Origin: Aporhodopirellula rubra
GTDB taxonomy: Bacteria > Planctomycetota > Planctomycetia > Pirellulales > Pirellulaceae
NCBI RefSeq assembly: GCF_014192335.1
Contig: NZ_JACHXU010000020.1
Location: forward strand, 1 to 64,000
DNA length: 64,000 nucleotides
Reading direction: 5' to 3'
A program made the position numbers and the translations under genes. The notes beneath the pieces are model-generated. The model was not told the origin of the DNA and did no database searches. It saw nothing but the letters and a program-made list of their open reading frames with translations. Below, piece by piece: positions 1 through 9,436 of the stretch; within the stretch, counting starts at the first letter, position 1; each line of letters starts with the position of its first letter.

Positions 1-268
1 CGGGAAGAGGAAGCAGTTAGGCGGGCTTCGGCTTCGTGACGGCACCGTGTTTGGTTTCGACCGATAGGTGAGCTGGCAGGGTCGCACGTCATCTTCGTGT
101 GATCCGGAGTGAATGCCCGGCGATGCTGGACACCGAATCGCCAAACATTACTGTCAAGAGATGCCGCCAACCAAACGCGGCCGGCCGGGGGCGAGGTTGC
201 TAGGGCGATTTCTTTGTCCGAAGAGATGTCCGAAGAGATAGAGATAAGGTGCCGACGAAAAGGAGGCC

Positions 269-305
269 GGTACCGCTGCGGCTTTTCGGTACCGCACACC
301 TTTTT
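269..305 (+). terminator. Possible hairpin terminator
   Basis: GGTACCG (269-275) and CGGTACC (287-293) can pair around an 11-nt loop, and a run of five T follows at 301-305. The spacing of about seven bases between stem and T-run is longer than usual, and no gene is recognised upstream, so this is only a candidate. Confidence 0.22.
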
Positions 306-486
306 CTCACTGGGATTGGTGAGTGAGTGGTTTTCGTGCTGGGGGGGGTGGTTGGGGTTTGATTCTTGGTCTTAATCTTTCTCTTAATCTTGATCTTTGG
401 TTTTGGGGTGGTGTGTGGTTGGGGGTGAGGTGCTGGTTTATTTTGTGGGGTGGGCAGAAGTTAGGTTGCGCTGGGCTGAGCCTGCC

Positions 487-547
487 GGTGGCTTGATGGC
501 TGTGGGTGGCTTGATGGCTGTGGGTGGCTTGATGGCTGTGGGTGGCT
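487..547 (+). repeat. 18-bp tandem repeat, 3.4 copies
   Basis: The unit GGTGGCTTGATGGCTGTG occurs at 487-504, 505-522 and 523-540 without a mismatch, followed by a partial copy. The partial copy leads directly into the palindrome at 545-567. Exact identity between copies suggests recent slippage. It lies in non-coding DNA. Confidence 0.9.
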
Positions 548-567
548 GACCGAGGGCCTCGGTCAGC
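545..567. repeat. Palindromic repeat, copy 1
   Basis: GCTGACCGAGG (545-555) is followed after one base by its exact reverse complement (557-567), then by TACGGGGG. A near-identical element with the same 3' flank lies at 687-709. Such short interspersed palindromes resemble REP-type elements; no function is shown here. Confidence 0.8.
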
Positions 568-650
568 TACGGGGGAGGTTGGTTGGCGATTGAAGGCTTG
601 ATCTTAATCTTGGTCCTGATCTTTGGTTTTAGGTTGTGTGGGATTGTGGT

Positions 651-687
651 GGGGGTGGGGCTGCTGGGGTTTGATGGGTGCGGGGGG
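651..687 (+). other. G-quadruplex-like G-run cluster
   Basis: Five G-runs of 3-6 bases lie within 37 nt on the + strand (651-655, 657-660, 666-669, 676-678, 682-687), separated by loops of 1 to 6 bases, which fits the usual G3+N1-7 pattern. It sits immediately before the second palindrome, in non-coding DNA downstream of ruvC. Folding is inferred from the pattern only. Confidence 0.5.
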
Positions 688-709
688 CTGACCGAGGGCC
701 TCGATCAGC
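687..709. repeat. Palindromic repeat, copy 2
   Basis: Second copy of the element at 545-567, with one substitution in the right arm (CCTCGATCAGC instead of CCTCGGTCAGC) and the same TACGGGGG flank. The mismatch falls in the stem, so this copy would fold slightly less well. Confidence 0.75.
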
Positions 710-870
710 TACGGGGGTGGGTGGATTTTGTGTCGGCCCGTTGGGCCTGGGGGCAAACGAAAAGCTGAAAGCAAAAATTGTTGGGTGCAGTGGCGACGAC
801 ACGGCTTAGTCGACGCAAGCCTGGCTGCTTGATCGGTAGGCAAACGCCGCAGCTAAAAACTGGAGCGGCA

Positions 871-1398
871 TCAAACGTTCAGCGGATTGCCGGTGAGATA
901 GTGCCCGGTGAGGGCGATGGCCATGGCATCGGCGACGTCGTTTGGTTCAGGGACCTTTTCGAGCCCGAGCTGCAGCTTCACCGCTTGTTGCATCTGCGTT
1001 TTGCTCGCGCGGCCATTGCCCGTGATGACTTTCTTCACACGCGTCGGCTCATAATTGGCGATCGGCAATCCGGCTTCGCCCGCGGCCAAACAGATCACAC
1101 CGCGAGCGTGCCCCATCAGTATCGCGGTTCGAGGTCGCTCGTAGTGCGAGAACAATTGCTCGAGGGCCATCGCGTCGATCGGATGGGCCGCGATGACTTC
1201 ACGCACCCCATCGCTGAGTTCCTTAAGACGAGCCCCCAGCGGATCGCGAGCACGGCTGCGAATCACCCCCGCTTCGATCAGCAGAAGGCTGCCACCATCG
1301 CGGCGGATCACCGCGTAACCGGTCGTGTTGAGCCCCGGATCGATGCCCAGTATGCACTGAGCAACATCGGGACGATCGACTACGAGCTGCGTTCCCAA
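871..1398 (-). CDS. ruvC: Holliday junction resolvase RuvC
   Basis: Endonuclease that cuts Holliday junctions symmetrically during recombination and repair, working with RuvAB. The 175-aa product has the family's usual length and the four acidic catalytic positions: D20 in the GIDPG motif near the N-terminus, E80 in ALEQLF, and D154 and D157 in the [11 protein letters not shown] segment. The basic stretch around residues 120-135 (RVKK, GRASK) fits the DNA-binding face. The start chosen overlaps the 3' end of cysS by 19 bp, so the two genes are probably co-transcribed with cysS first. No ruvA or ruvB is nearby. Identification is secure; the exact start codon is less so. Confidence 0.95.
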   Translation of the reverse strand: MGTQLVVDRPDVAQCILGIDPGLNTTGYAVIRRDGGSLLLIEAGVIRSRARDPLGARLKELSDGVREVIAAHPIDAMALEQLFSHYERPRTAILMGHARGVICLAAGEAGLPIANYEPTRVKKVITGNGRASKTQMQQAVKLQLGLEKVPEPNDVADAMAIALTGHYLTGNPLNV

Positions 1399-2999
1399 GA
1401 CGTTCCTTCTTTTTTATCGAGCAGTGCGATTCCGAGTTCGGAAAGCCGGTCGCGGATCGCGTCGCCCGTCGCGTAATCCTTTCGCTCGCGAGCTTCTTTA
1501 CGAAGATCGATTAACAGATGAACCACTCCATCGAGGAGTTCAGCAGAACTGTCGTCACCACCGGCGGCGATCGGCGGCCGCGCAAAAAGACCGAGCACGC
1601 GGGAGAGTTCTGCGATCACGGTCGTTGCGGTAACCAGCTTCTTGACCGACTCCGATTCGACGTCGCTGCCCGGAGCGAGTTTTTCGGAATCGATAAACCG
1701 GTTAAGGGCCCGCAAAGAATCGAACAGCACACTGATGGCGAGCCCGGTGTTGAAGTCGTCGTCCATCGCGGCGAGGAACTTCGTACGGATCGATTTGATT
1801 TCGTTGAGCAACGGATCTTTGCCGGCGTCAAAATCACCTTCGGTGCGCAGACGCGGTGTTTCGAGCGAGTAGAACGATTGGCCGGTGATCTCCGAGAACC
1901 GCTCGAAAAAGCGATAAAACGCTTCGAGTGACGTTCCGGCTTCGGCGAGCGTTTCGTCGTTGAAGACAATGGTGCTGCGGTAATGGGTTCGCAGCAGGAA
2001 GAAACGAATGCGTTCGCCGGTTTGGGTGCGGATCAGTTCTGCCAAACCGCCGGCACCTTTGCTGCGGCTGATTTTTCCCGAAGCGGCTTCTTCGACCGAC
2101 TCGGCGGTTTCGGCGGCAGCGTTTTCGCGGTCGCTCTTGCCACCGATCTTGCCTTTTTCGCCCGCCCGCATCAGACCGTTGTGCATCCAGTATTTCACCA
2201 TCGGTGCGTCATGACGGCACGTGCTCTGGGCCCGTTCGTTTTCGTGGTGCGGGAACATCAGGTCCAGCCCGCCACCGTGGATGTCGAACGTTTCGCCGAG
2301 AATCTCGTGGCTCATCGCCGAGCACTCGATGTGCCATCCGGGCCGGCCGTCACCCCATGGGCTCTCCCAGCTCGGTTCGCCCGGTCGGGCGGATTTCCAG
2401 AGTGCGAAGTCGCCAGGGTTGCGTTTCTTGGCGGCCGCTCCGCCGCCTTCGCCCTGCTGCGACTCGACGCTGCGGTTGGACAGTTGCCCGTAGCCGGGGT
2501 CCTTCGTGACGTCGAAAAACACGTCGCCGTCGATCGCGTAGGCGAAGCCTTTTTCCTCGAGCGAACCGATGAACGCAATGATTTGGTTCATGTGGTCGGT
2601 GGCGCGAGGCAGGTGATTGATTTGGTTGACGCCGAGTTCTTTCAGGTTAGCCAAGTAATCAGCGGTCATTTCCGCCGCGATTTGGCTCATCGGGATGCCG
2701 CGTTCTTTGCTCTTGGCGATCAATTTGTCATCGACGTCCGTGATATTGACCACGAACATGACGTCGTACCCGCAATAAGTGAGGAAGCGTTTGATCGTGT
2801 CGAAAATCACGGGACCGACCATGTGCCCGATGTGCGATTCGGCGTAAACGGTCGGTCCGCACAGATACATTCCCACGCGGGGCGGACGCAGCGGCGAGAA
2901 TGGTTCCTTCGTCTTGCTGAGCGTGTTGTAAACCCGGATGGAGGGCCGAGATTCAACGTTTTTGTCAGCGAGAGCGGGGGAGGTCACGGTCGAACTCAT
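1380..2999 (-). CDS. cysS: Cysteine--tRNA ligase
   Basis: Class I aminoacyl-tRNA synthetase charging tRNA-Cys in the cytoplasm. The 539-aa protein carries the zinc cysteine C47 in MYLCGPTVY, the HIGH box at residues 56-59, the ECSAMS and HHENE zinc/substrate motifs, and a KMSKS-like loop that reads KISRSK at about residues 308-313. Just before that loop is an insertion of roughly 30 residues rich in Ala and Glu, absent from typical bacterial CysRS; this seems to be a planctomycete trait. The C-terminal part holds the DALR-type anticodon-binding helices. It is longer than the usual 460-500 aa because of this insertion and an N-terminal extension of about 20 residues. ruvC follows with a 19-bp overlap. 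Confidence 0.96.
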   Translation of the reverse strand: MSSTVTSPALADKNVESRPSIRVYNTLSKTKEPFSPLRPPRVGMYLCGPTVYAESHIGHMVGPVIFDTIKRFLTYCGYDVMFVVNITDVDDKLIAKSKERGIPMSQIAAEMTADYLANLKELGVNQINHLPRATDHMNQIIAFIGSLEEKGFAYAIDGDVFFDVTKDPGYGQLSNRSVESQQGEGGGAAAKKRNPGDFALWKSARPGEPSWESPWGDGRPGWHIECSAMSHEILGETFDIHGGGLDLMFPHHENERAQSTCRHDAPMVKYWMHNGLMRAGEKGKIGGKSDRENAAAETAESVEEAASGKISRSKGAGGLAELIRTQTGERIRFFLLRTHYRSTIVFNDETLAEAGTSLEAFYRFFERFSEITGQSFYSLETPRLRTEGDFDAGKDPLLNEIKSIRTKFLAAMDDDFNTGLAISVLFDSLRALNRFIDSEKLAPGSDVESESVKKLVTATTVIAELSRVLGLFARPPIAAGGDDSSAELLDGVVHLLIDLRKEARERKDYATGDAIRDRLSELGIALLDKKEGTSWERSS

Positions 3000-3624
3000 G
3001 TTTCACAAGAGAAAATAGAGGGGAAAAACGGAGGCAAGCGAGTCCGGGAGTATAGGAAACATCGGTACCTCAGGGCGAGTCCACCTTTTTCGCCAGCGTC
3101 GAGCGTTTGTCACCGGTCGCGTAACGACGAATCTCAAACGCGTGCTGACTCCGCGATCGGCGGCCATCTGGAGAAAACTACGGAGATTGCCTCGAAAATC
3201 CCCAAAGGCCCCATGCCGGGTGCGAATTTCCGGGCAACGACGCCACAGGGGCACCCCCAGAAGTAAACCATCCCGGCGGGAGAATTCTGGAACGCGACAT
3301 CCGAGCAGAAGATGACATCCGAGCAGAGATGCAGGGCATTGTTGTTGGGACCAGTCGTTCCTGTGACTAGGCGTTCCTGGGACCAGGACCAGGCGGGCAT
3401 TTCCCGCCGGGCGGGAATCTGCGGGGTCAAATCTGCAGGGTCAACGGTGGGATTTCCGGGCCATGGCGGTCCGGTCGTAGCGACCGACATTCTCATTTCC
3501 CCAACCGCTTTGGATGGGCAGGCTTTGCCGCCCTTGGCAGCCAAGGGTGACAAAATTATCATGCCGCTCCAATTCGTCGCGACCCGCACCCTCTTTGACA
3601 GCTCTGAAGCTGTGTTTTTGCGTC
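3000..3624. other. Intergenic region upstream of cysS and ilvN
   Basis: These 625 bases separate divergent cysS and ilvN, so both promoters should lie here, but no clear sigma-70 promoter stands out. Visible structure: a direct repeat of GACATCCGAGCAGA at 3296 and 3314; a hairpin TTCCCGC/GCGGGAA at 3401-3417; a hairpin CCCTTGG/CCAAGGG at 3531-3547; and a hairpin plus T-run right before ilvN (listed separately). A 13-codon frame at 3329-3370 has Ile-Val-Val early on, but this is weak evidence for a leader peptide. Longer open frames across the region lack recognisable features. Confidence 0.5.
3598..3619 (+). promoter_or_regulatory. Hairpin with T-run directly before ilvN
   Basis: ACAGCT and AGCTGT pair around a CTGA loop (3598-3613) and are followed by GTTTTT, ending six bases before the ilvN ATG. 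The shape is that of a weak intrinsic terminator. It could act as an attenuator or simply structure the ribosome entry site. The stem has only six pairs, so confidence is low. Confidence 0.3.
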
Positions 3625-4167
3625 ATGGCCAACTCGAACTATCGTCACCTCCTCTCGGCACTCGTTCAGAACGTGCCCGGGGTGTTGGCTCACATTTCCG
3701 GAATGCTCGCATCGCGTGGATTCAACATTGACTCGCTCGCCGTCGGCGAGACCGAGGATCCCACCCTGTCGCGAATGACGTTTGTCGTCGTCGGCGACGA
3801 ACGGGTCCTCGAGCAGGTCCGCAAACAGCTCGAAAAGATTGTCACCGTCGTCCGCGTTCTCGACATCAGTTCGAATGATTTCGTCGAGCGAGATCTGTTG
3901 CTGGTTAAGATCAGCGCCCCGGCAGGCAGCGTTCGCAGCGAAGTTCGCGAGCTGGTCGATATCTTCCGCGGTCAAATCGTCGACGTCGGTCCTGAAGAAG
4001 TGATGATCGAAATCAGCGGCCGCGAGAGCAAGGTCCAGGCCTTTATCGAGCGTGTCCGTCCCTACGGCATCCGAGAATTGGTCCGCACCGGACGAATCGC
4101 GATGGTCCGCAGCGATGGTTTGACGCCGGCTTCCAACGTGCCGGGCGTCGAAGCCTTGCACGCGTAG
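3625..4167 (+). CDS. ilvN: Acetolactate synthase small (regulatory) subunit
   Basis: Regulatory subunit of acetolactate (acetohydroxyacid) synthase, the first shared enzyme of valine, leucine and isoleucine synthesis; it confers valine feedback inhibition and boosts activity of the catalytic subunit. The 180-aa protein has the N-terminal ACT domain (NVPGVLAHISGMLASRGFNI, residues 16-35, including the effector-contact Asn16) and the C-terminal ALS_ss domain with the typical end RTGRIAMVR. Start chosen at ATG 3625, where homology begins; the frame is open further upstream but without recognisable content. The catalytic subunit gene (ilvB) is not adjacent, so it must lie elsewhere. ilvC follows after 143 bp. 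The symbol ilvH would be equally valid. Confidence 0.94.
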   Translation: MANSNYRHLLSALVQNVPGVLAHISGMLASRGFNIDSLAVGETEDPTLSRMTFVVVGDERVLEQVRKQLEKIVTVVRVLDISSNDFVERDLLLVKISAPAGSVRSEVRELVDIFRGQIVDVGPEEVMIEISGRESKVQAFIERVRPYGIRELVRTGRIAMVRSDGLTPASNVPGVEALHA

Positions 4168-4310
4168 CCAATCGCCGACGCGATGACGCGTACGCGTTCG
4201 GTTTGTTCTGGACGCCGTGATATCGAGAGGACGCAACAACGCGTCCGCTTCTCATTCAACAATTACAACACCTCTATCTTCCCCCGTACCCTTCGAAGGT
4301 TTCGACTCTG

Positions 4311-5315
<1,005 letters not shown>

Positions 5316-5319
5316 TTCA

Positions 5320-5922
5320 GTGACAACCTTACCTCCGGTATCAACTCTGACGCAGCTTCAAATTGACTGCGTTGAGAAATGGCATAACGAACCGATCTCG
5401 AATCCGTATTCGGGTTTCGAAGAATTGGTGTGTCGCCAGCACGAATTCAATTATCGGCTTTGGCACGAGGAAGACATCGCCCGTAGTCCCGAAGCCACCG
5501 ATGAGCGAATCGCCGGAGTGAAAAGGTCGATCGACAAGCTCAACCAAGCTCGCAACGATATGATCGAAAAGATCGACGACGCGATCACCGAACTTTTGGC
5601 TGCCGCGGGTGTCGGAGATACGTCGGCACTGCCGATTAATACCGAAACCTCCGGGAGTGCGATCGATCGTTTGTCAATCATGTCGTTGCGTTTGTACCAC
5701 TACGCCGAACAACGCGACCGCGAAGACGCGACGGATGAACACCGTCAGAAAGTCGACCAGCGGGTCGCGTTGTGCCAGGTTCAGCATGCCGATTTGTCGA
5801 ACAGCCTGCAGACATTGCTGGATGATCTGTTCGCCGGGCGGAAGCAGCACAAGACGTATCGCCAGATGAAGATGTACAATGATCCGTCATTGAACCCCGA
5901 AATTTATCGGGCGAAAGGCTAA
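5320..5922 (+). CDS. DUF4254 domain-containing protein
   Basis: A 200-aa protein of the DUF4254 family, whose function is not known. The family signature is seen in W21-H22, the RQHEFNYRLWHEEDIAR stretch (39-55) with paired Trp, His and acidic residues, and a following helix-rich region (NQARNDMIEKIDDAI). It is predicted soluble, helical and without a signal peptide. The start is GTG, five bases after the ilvC stop, so translation is likely coupled to ilvC. DUF4254 genes in other bacteria are often near glycosyltransferase or surface-polysaccharide genes; here the neighbours are amino-acid synthesis upstream and a signalling phosphatase downstream, so the role stays open. Confidence 0.85.
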   Translation: MTTLPPVSTLTQLQIDCVEKWHNEPISNPYSGFEELVCRQHEFNYRLWHEEDIARSPEATDERIAGVKRSIDKLNQARNDMIEKIDDAITELLAAAGVGDTSALPINTETSGSAIDRLSIMSLRLYHYAEQRDREDATDEHRQKVDQRVALCQVQHADLSNSLQTLLDDLFAGRKQHKTYRQMKMYNDPSLNPEIYRAKG

Positions 5923-5993
5923 TCGCCGAACGCGGATGATGTCTCGGCGGGATTGGTTTTTCTGCTAACTCTCGAAATCGGACCTGCAGTGTC

Positions 5994-7835
5994 ATGGCAT
6001 ACGTTACGTCCACCATCAACGGCGCGCCGTCAGACCAGTTCGAACTCGATCGTGACGAGATGCGAATCGGCAGGCATCCCGAATGTGACATCGTTGTCGA
6101 TGCCGGTGCGGTCAGTCGGTATCACGCCAAATTGATCCACGCCGGCGAAACGTGGACGGTCGAAGATCTCGGCAGCCGTAACGGGACGTTTGTCAACGGG
6201 CAACTGCTCACCCGTCCGCATGTGCTGGCGCAGGGAGACCGGATTCGCATCAGCGAAGTGGAACTGCTGTTCCACAGCGACGCGATTCCCGAATTCGCCC
6301 GTGGTGGGACTAGCGAAATGACTTTCGATGGAACCAATTTTGGTATCCAGATGGTCGACGAATCGGATACCGAGGTCGTCGCCAGCTCGAAGATTGAATT
6401 CCGCAGCAGCGATCAAGGTCTGAAAATGACCGCGACGCCGGAGGCCAAACTCGCGGCGTTGATTGCGATCAATCGAAATCTGACCGGGGCGATTTCGCTC
6501 GACGAAGTCCTTCCCAAAGTTCTCGCGAGTTTGTTTGAGGTCTTCCCATCGGCCGACCGCGGATTTGTTGTCATGGAAACGCCCGACGGCAGCCTCGTGC
6601 CGCGGTGGGTGAAGACACGATCCAAGAATGACGAGACCGAGACGGTTCGGATCAGCCGCACGATCATTCGCAAAACAATGGAAAGCGGCGAGACGATCCT
6701 GTCGCTCGACGCGATGGACGACAGCCGGTTCGACAGCAGCGAATCGATCGCGGACTTCTCGATCCGTTCGATGATGTGCGCCCCACTTCACAACGCGGAC
6801 GGCGAAGCGATCGGTGCCCTGCAGATTGACTCAACGCAGGGCCGCGGGCAATTTCGCGACGAGGACATTGACCTGCTCACCGGCGTTGCTGCTCAAGCGA
6901 GTGTGGTGATCAACAATGCCCGTTTGCACGAACAATCGCTGCGACAGAAAGAGGTCGAGACGGACCTGAAACTCGCCACCGAAGTTCAACACGCGTTTCT
7001 GCCGTCACGCCAACCCGAAGTCCCAACGTATCGGCTCGAGAGCTATTACCAAGCGGCCAACCATATCGGCGGTGACTACTTTGACTATGTCGAGTTGCCC
7101 GACGGACGCGTTGCGGTCGTGGTCGCGGACGTGGTCGGCCACGGCGTCGCGGCGGCGATGTACATGGCGAAACTGGCCGCGGAAACGCGTTTCTGCCTCG
7201 CAAGTGAACCGGATCTCGCCCGCGCCGTTGAGCGTCTGAATGATCTCATGAGTGGCTTGCACGTCGAGAGGTTTGTCACGTACCTGCTCGTCGTGATTGA
7301 CCCCCGCAGTGATTCCATATCGATCGTGAACGCGGGACACATGCCACCGATCATTCGCCTCGCCAAGACCGGTGAAATTGTCGAACCAGGCGATGAAGAT
7401 TCGGGGTTGCCGATCGCGATCGATGAAGGCATGGAATACGCGGTTACGACGTTCCCGTTCGACGAGGGTGACCTCGCGGTGATGTACACCGACGGGATCA
7501 ACGAAGCGATGGACATCGACGACGAAGAATGGGGAACCGACCCACTGCGTGCGATCGTTCGCGACACGCTCGTGATGCCAGGCACCGATGACACCGCGGC
7601 GATTGTTGTGAAGGAACGGATCATCGAAAGCGTTTTCGAGCACATGGGCGACGCGGTCCAGTTCGATGACATGTGCATGGTGATCATCGAGCGAACCGAA
7701 AGCGCGCAAAAACGATTTAGCACGAACGAGACCGTGGAAGAAGATCTCGAACAAACCGAAGTTGACCTATCCGACATCGCTGAAACTCCTGAACTGGGCA
7801 CGAAGAGCAATTTGAATGACACAGTCGACACCTGA
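5994..7835 (+). CDS. FHA-GAF-SpoIIE serine phosphatase
   Basis: A 613-aa cytoplasmic regulator. An FHA phosphothreonine-binding domain fills residues about 5-95, with the key residues intact (G26-R27, S41-R42-x-H44, N63-G64). A GAF sensor domain follows at about 155-320, a short helical linker (RQKEVETDLKLATEVQHAF) at about 320-345, and a SpoIIE/RsbU-type PP2C phosphatase at about 350-565 with GGDYFDY, ADVVGHG and MYTDGINEA motifs that hold the metal-binding aspartates. The last 45 residues are acidic and disordered. Such proteins dephosphorylate anti-anti-sigma factors in partner-switching systems; no anti-sigma or STAS gene is seen nearby. The gene end overlaps the next gene by 20 bp. Confidence 0.93.
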   Translation: MAYVTSTINGAPSDQFELDRDEMRIGRHPECDIVVDAGAVSRYHAKLIHAGETWTVEDLGSRNGTFVNGQLLTRPHVLAQGDRIRISEVELLFHSDAIPEFARGGTSEMTFDGTNFGIQMVDESDTEVVASSKIEFRSSDQGLKMTATPEAKLAALIAINRNLTGAISLDEVLPKVLASLFEVFPSADRGFVVMETPDGSLVPRWVKTRSKNDETETVRISRTIIRKTMESGETILSLDAMDDSRFDSSESIADFSIRSMMCAPLHNADGEAIGALQIDSTQGRGQFRDEDIDLLTGVAAQASVVINNARLHEQSLRQKEVETDLKLATEVQHAFLPSRQPEVPTYRLESYYQAANHIGGDYFDYVELPDGRVAVVVADVVGHGVAAAMYMAKLAAETRFCLASEPDLARAVERLNDLMSGLHVERFVTYLLVVIDPRSDSISIVNAGHMPPIIRLAKTGEIVEPGDEDSGLPIAIDEGMEYAVTTFPFDEGDLAVMYTDGINEAMDIDDEEWGTDPLRAIVRDTLVMPGTDDTAAIVVKERIIESVFEHMGDAVQFDDMCMVIIERTESAQKRFSTNETVEEDLEQTEVDLSDIAETPELGTKSNLNDTVDT

Positions 7836-8952
7836 ATCGAAATTTGTCCGATGGGGATTCATCGGTGCGGCACAGATCGCTCGCAAGAATTGGAAGGCCG
7901 TCCGCATGAGCGGCAACGGTGTGGTTGCCGCAGTCGCGAGTCGCGATGTTTCTCGCGCCGAAGCTTTCATTCATGATTGCTCAATGGAAGCTCCGCCGGT
8001 CGTCGTCAATGCGAACGGAGAGGCGACGCTCGCACGCCCGGTGGCGGTCGGCGATTACCAAGATTTGATCGACCGAGATGACATTGATGCGGTTTACATC
8101 GCGCTTCCGACGGCGGTTCGCAAACAATGGGTCATCGCGGCCGCGAAAGCAGGCAAACACGTCCTGTGCGAAAAGCCGATGGCGGTTCATGCCGACGATG
8201 CTGACGAAATGATTGCGGCCTGCCGAGAAAACGGTGTCGAGTTCATGGATGGCGTGATGTTTGATCACTCATCGCGTTTGCCCGCGGTGAAGGAAGTGCT
8301 CGCTGACTCGGAACGATTCGGAAAAATGCGCCGCATCCAGACGCATTTTTCATTCTGTGCCGACGACTCATTCCAGTCTGACAACATTCGCGCCAGTGCC
8401 GAACTGGAACCACACGGATGCCTCGGTGATCTCGGTTGGTACTGCATCCGGTTCAGCCTTTGGGCGACGGGTGACCGGTTACCAGCTGCCGTTTCTGGTC
8501 GCGCGATCTCGGTCTATGACGGTGGCAGTGTCCCGTCAGAGTTTCAAGGCGAACTGAAATTTGACGACGACCTGACCGCAGGATTCTTTTGCTCGTTTCG
8601 CTGCGTCAATCAACAGACGGCGACGATCACGGGCGATCAGGGCTACCTCACGATCGATGATTTCGTTTTGCCGTTTGTGGATGCTGAGTCAAAATGGCAA
8701 TGCCACCAACACGAACTGCAGATCGACAATTGCCGCTGGAACTTCGGTCGCCACACGACGAACGGTGCGGTACGAGAACACGCCTCGGGAGAAGCGGACT
8801 CGCAGGAGGTTCGAATGATTCGCAGCTTTGGCGAGTCCATCCTGAATCGAACACGCAACGAGCGTGCAGCCGACATCGCAATCAAAACGCAACGAGTGCT
8901 CGACGCATTGCGGCAAAGCGACGCCGAAAATGGCAAATGGATCACGTTATAA
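7816..8952 (+). CDS. Gfo/Idh/MocA family oxidoreductase
   Basis: A 378-aa NAD(P)-dependent sugar or polyol oxidoreductase. The Rossmann domain begins with WGFIGAAQIARKNW (residues 13-26), carries the family EKPMA motif near residue 119 with its catalytic lysine, and the C-terminal alpha/beta domain includes EPHGCLGDLGWYCI. The substrate cannot be told from sequence; homologues act on glucose, inositol, UDP-sugars or trans-dihydrodiols. The start lies within the end of the upstream phosphatase gene (20-bp overlap), so the two are translationally coupled. A hairpin CACGTT/AACGTG (8943-8959) spans the stop codon and lacks a T-run. Confidence 0.92.
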   Translation: MTQSTPESKFVRWGFIGAAQIARKNWKAVRMSGNGVVAAVASRDVSRAEAFIHDCSMEAPPVVVNANGEATLARPVAVGDYQDLIDRDDIDAVYIALPTAVRKQWVIAAAKAGKHVLCEKPMAVHADDADEMIAACRENGVEFMDGVMFDHSSRLPAVKEVLADSERFGKMRRIQTHFSFCADDSFQSDNIRASAELEPHGCLGDLGWYCIRFSLWATGDRLPAAVSGRAISVYDGGSVPSEFQGELKFDDDLTAGFFCSFRCVNQQTATITGDQGYLTIDDFVLPFVDAESKWQCHQHELQIDNCRWNFGRHTTNGAVREHASGEADSQEVRMIRSFGESILNRTRNERAADIAIKTQRVLDALRQSDAENGKWITL

Positions 8953-9043
8953 AAACGTGCTCCCAATACCGTCATGATGCTTGAGCCAAGCAGGATGACC
9001 AGGCGACCAAAACCCACTCACTCTCATTTAACGAAGTAATGAC

Positions 9044-9418
9044 ATGCCCGCTCGAAAATCCGGTGCGAAGAACGTCCTCGGAACGGAGCTAGCCGTTTGC
9101 AGCACCGATCCGATGACCGGTTTTTACCGCGACGGGTGCTGCAACACAGGCGGACAGGACGTGGGTTTGCACGTGGTGTGTTGCGAGGTGACGGCAGAGT
9201 TCCTCGAGTTCAGCCGTGAACGAGGCAACGATTTGTCGACGCCCATGCCGATGTACGAATTCCCCGGATTGCAGCCCGGTGATCGGTGGTGCCTGTGCGC
9301 GGCGAGGTGGAAAGAAGCGTTTGATGCGGGAAAAGCACCTCAGGTGCACCTCGAAGCGACTCACATTTCGGCACTCGAATTTGCGAGTCTCGAAGAACTA
9401 GAACAGTATCGCGTTTGA
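9044..9418 (+). CDS. DUF2237 family protein
   Basis: A 124-aa cytoplasmic protein of the DUF2237 family, function unknown. Characteristic segments are KNVLGTELAVCSTDPMTGFY, DGCCNTGGQDVGLHVVC, and the C-terminal GDRWCLCAARWKEA followed by the LEATH motif. Six cysteines arranged in CC and CxC pairs suggest metal or redox chemistry, but that is inference. It sits 91 bp after the oxidoreductase in the same direction and converges with the next gene 18 bp away. Confidence 0.88.
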   Translation: MPARKSGAKNVLGTELAVCSTDPMTGFYRDGCCNTGGQDVGLHVVCCEVTAEFLEFSRERGNDLSTPMPMYEFPGLQPGDRWCLCAARWKEAFDAGKAPQVHLEATHISALEFASLEELEQYRV

Positions 9419-9436
9419 GTCGCGACGGAAGCAGCT

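Larger units (their letters stand above)
1..870. other. Non-coding G/T-rich region with repeats
   Basis: No convincing gene is seen in these 870 bases downstream of ruvC. Open frames here are short and of low complexity. The + strand is strikingly G/T-rich from about 310 to 720, and the stretch 352-440 is imperfectly duplicated at 595-680 (both hold runs like TTAATCTTGATCTTTGGTTT followed by G/T-rich sequence). It holds an 18-bp tandem repeat, two copies of a palindrome and a G-run cluster, listed separately. The left edge may contain the end of another gene, but none is recognisable. Confidence 0.6.

Noticed and set aside
109-375. 88-codon + strand frame at the left edge
   Set aside because: Low complexity, runs into the G/T-rich stretch, with no recognisable features.
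778-1476. 232-codon + strand frame over ruvC
   Set aside because: A shadow of ruvC in another frame; ruvC has all four catalytic acids.
3329-3370. 13-codon frame with Ile-Val-Val as an ilvN leader peptide
   Set aside because: Only three branched-chain codons and more than 220 bases from the hairpin before ilvN, so it lacks the geometry of an attenuator.
3134-3589. 151-codon frame on the - strand upstream of cysS
   Set aside because: No domain or signal; overlaps hairpins and repeats in the intergenic region.
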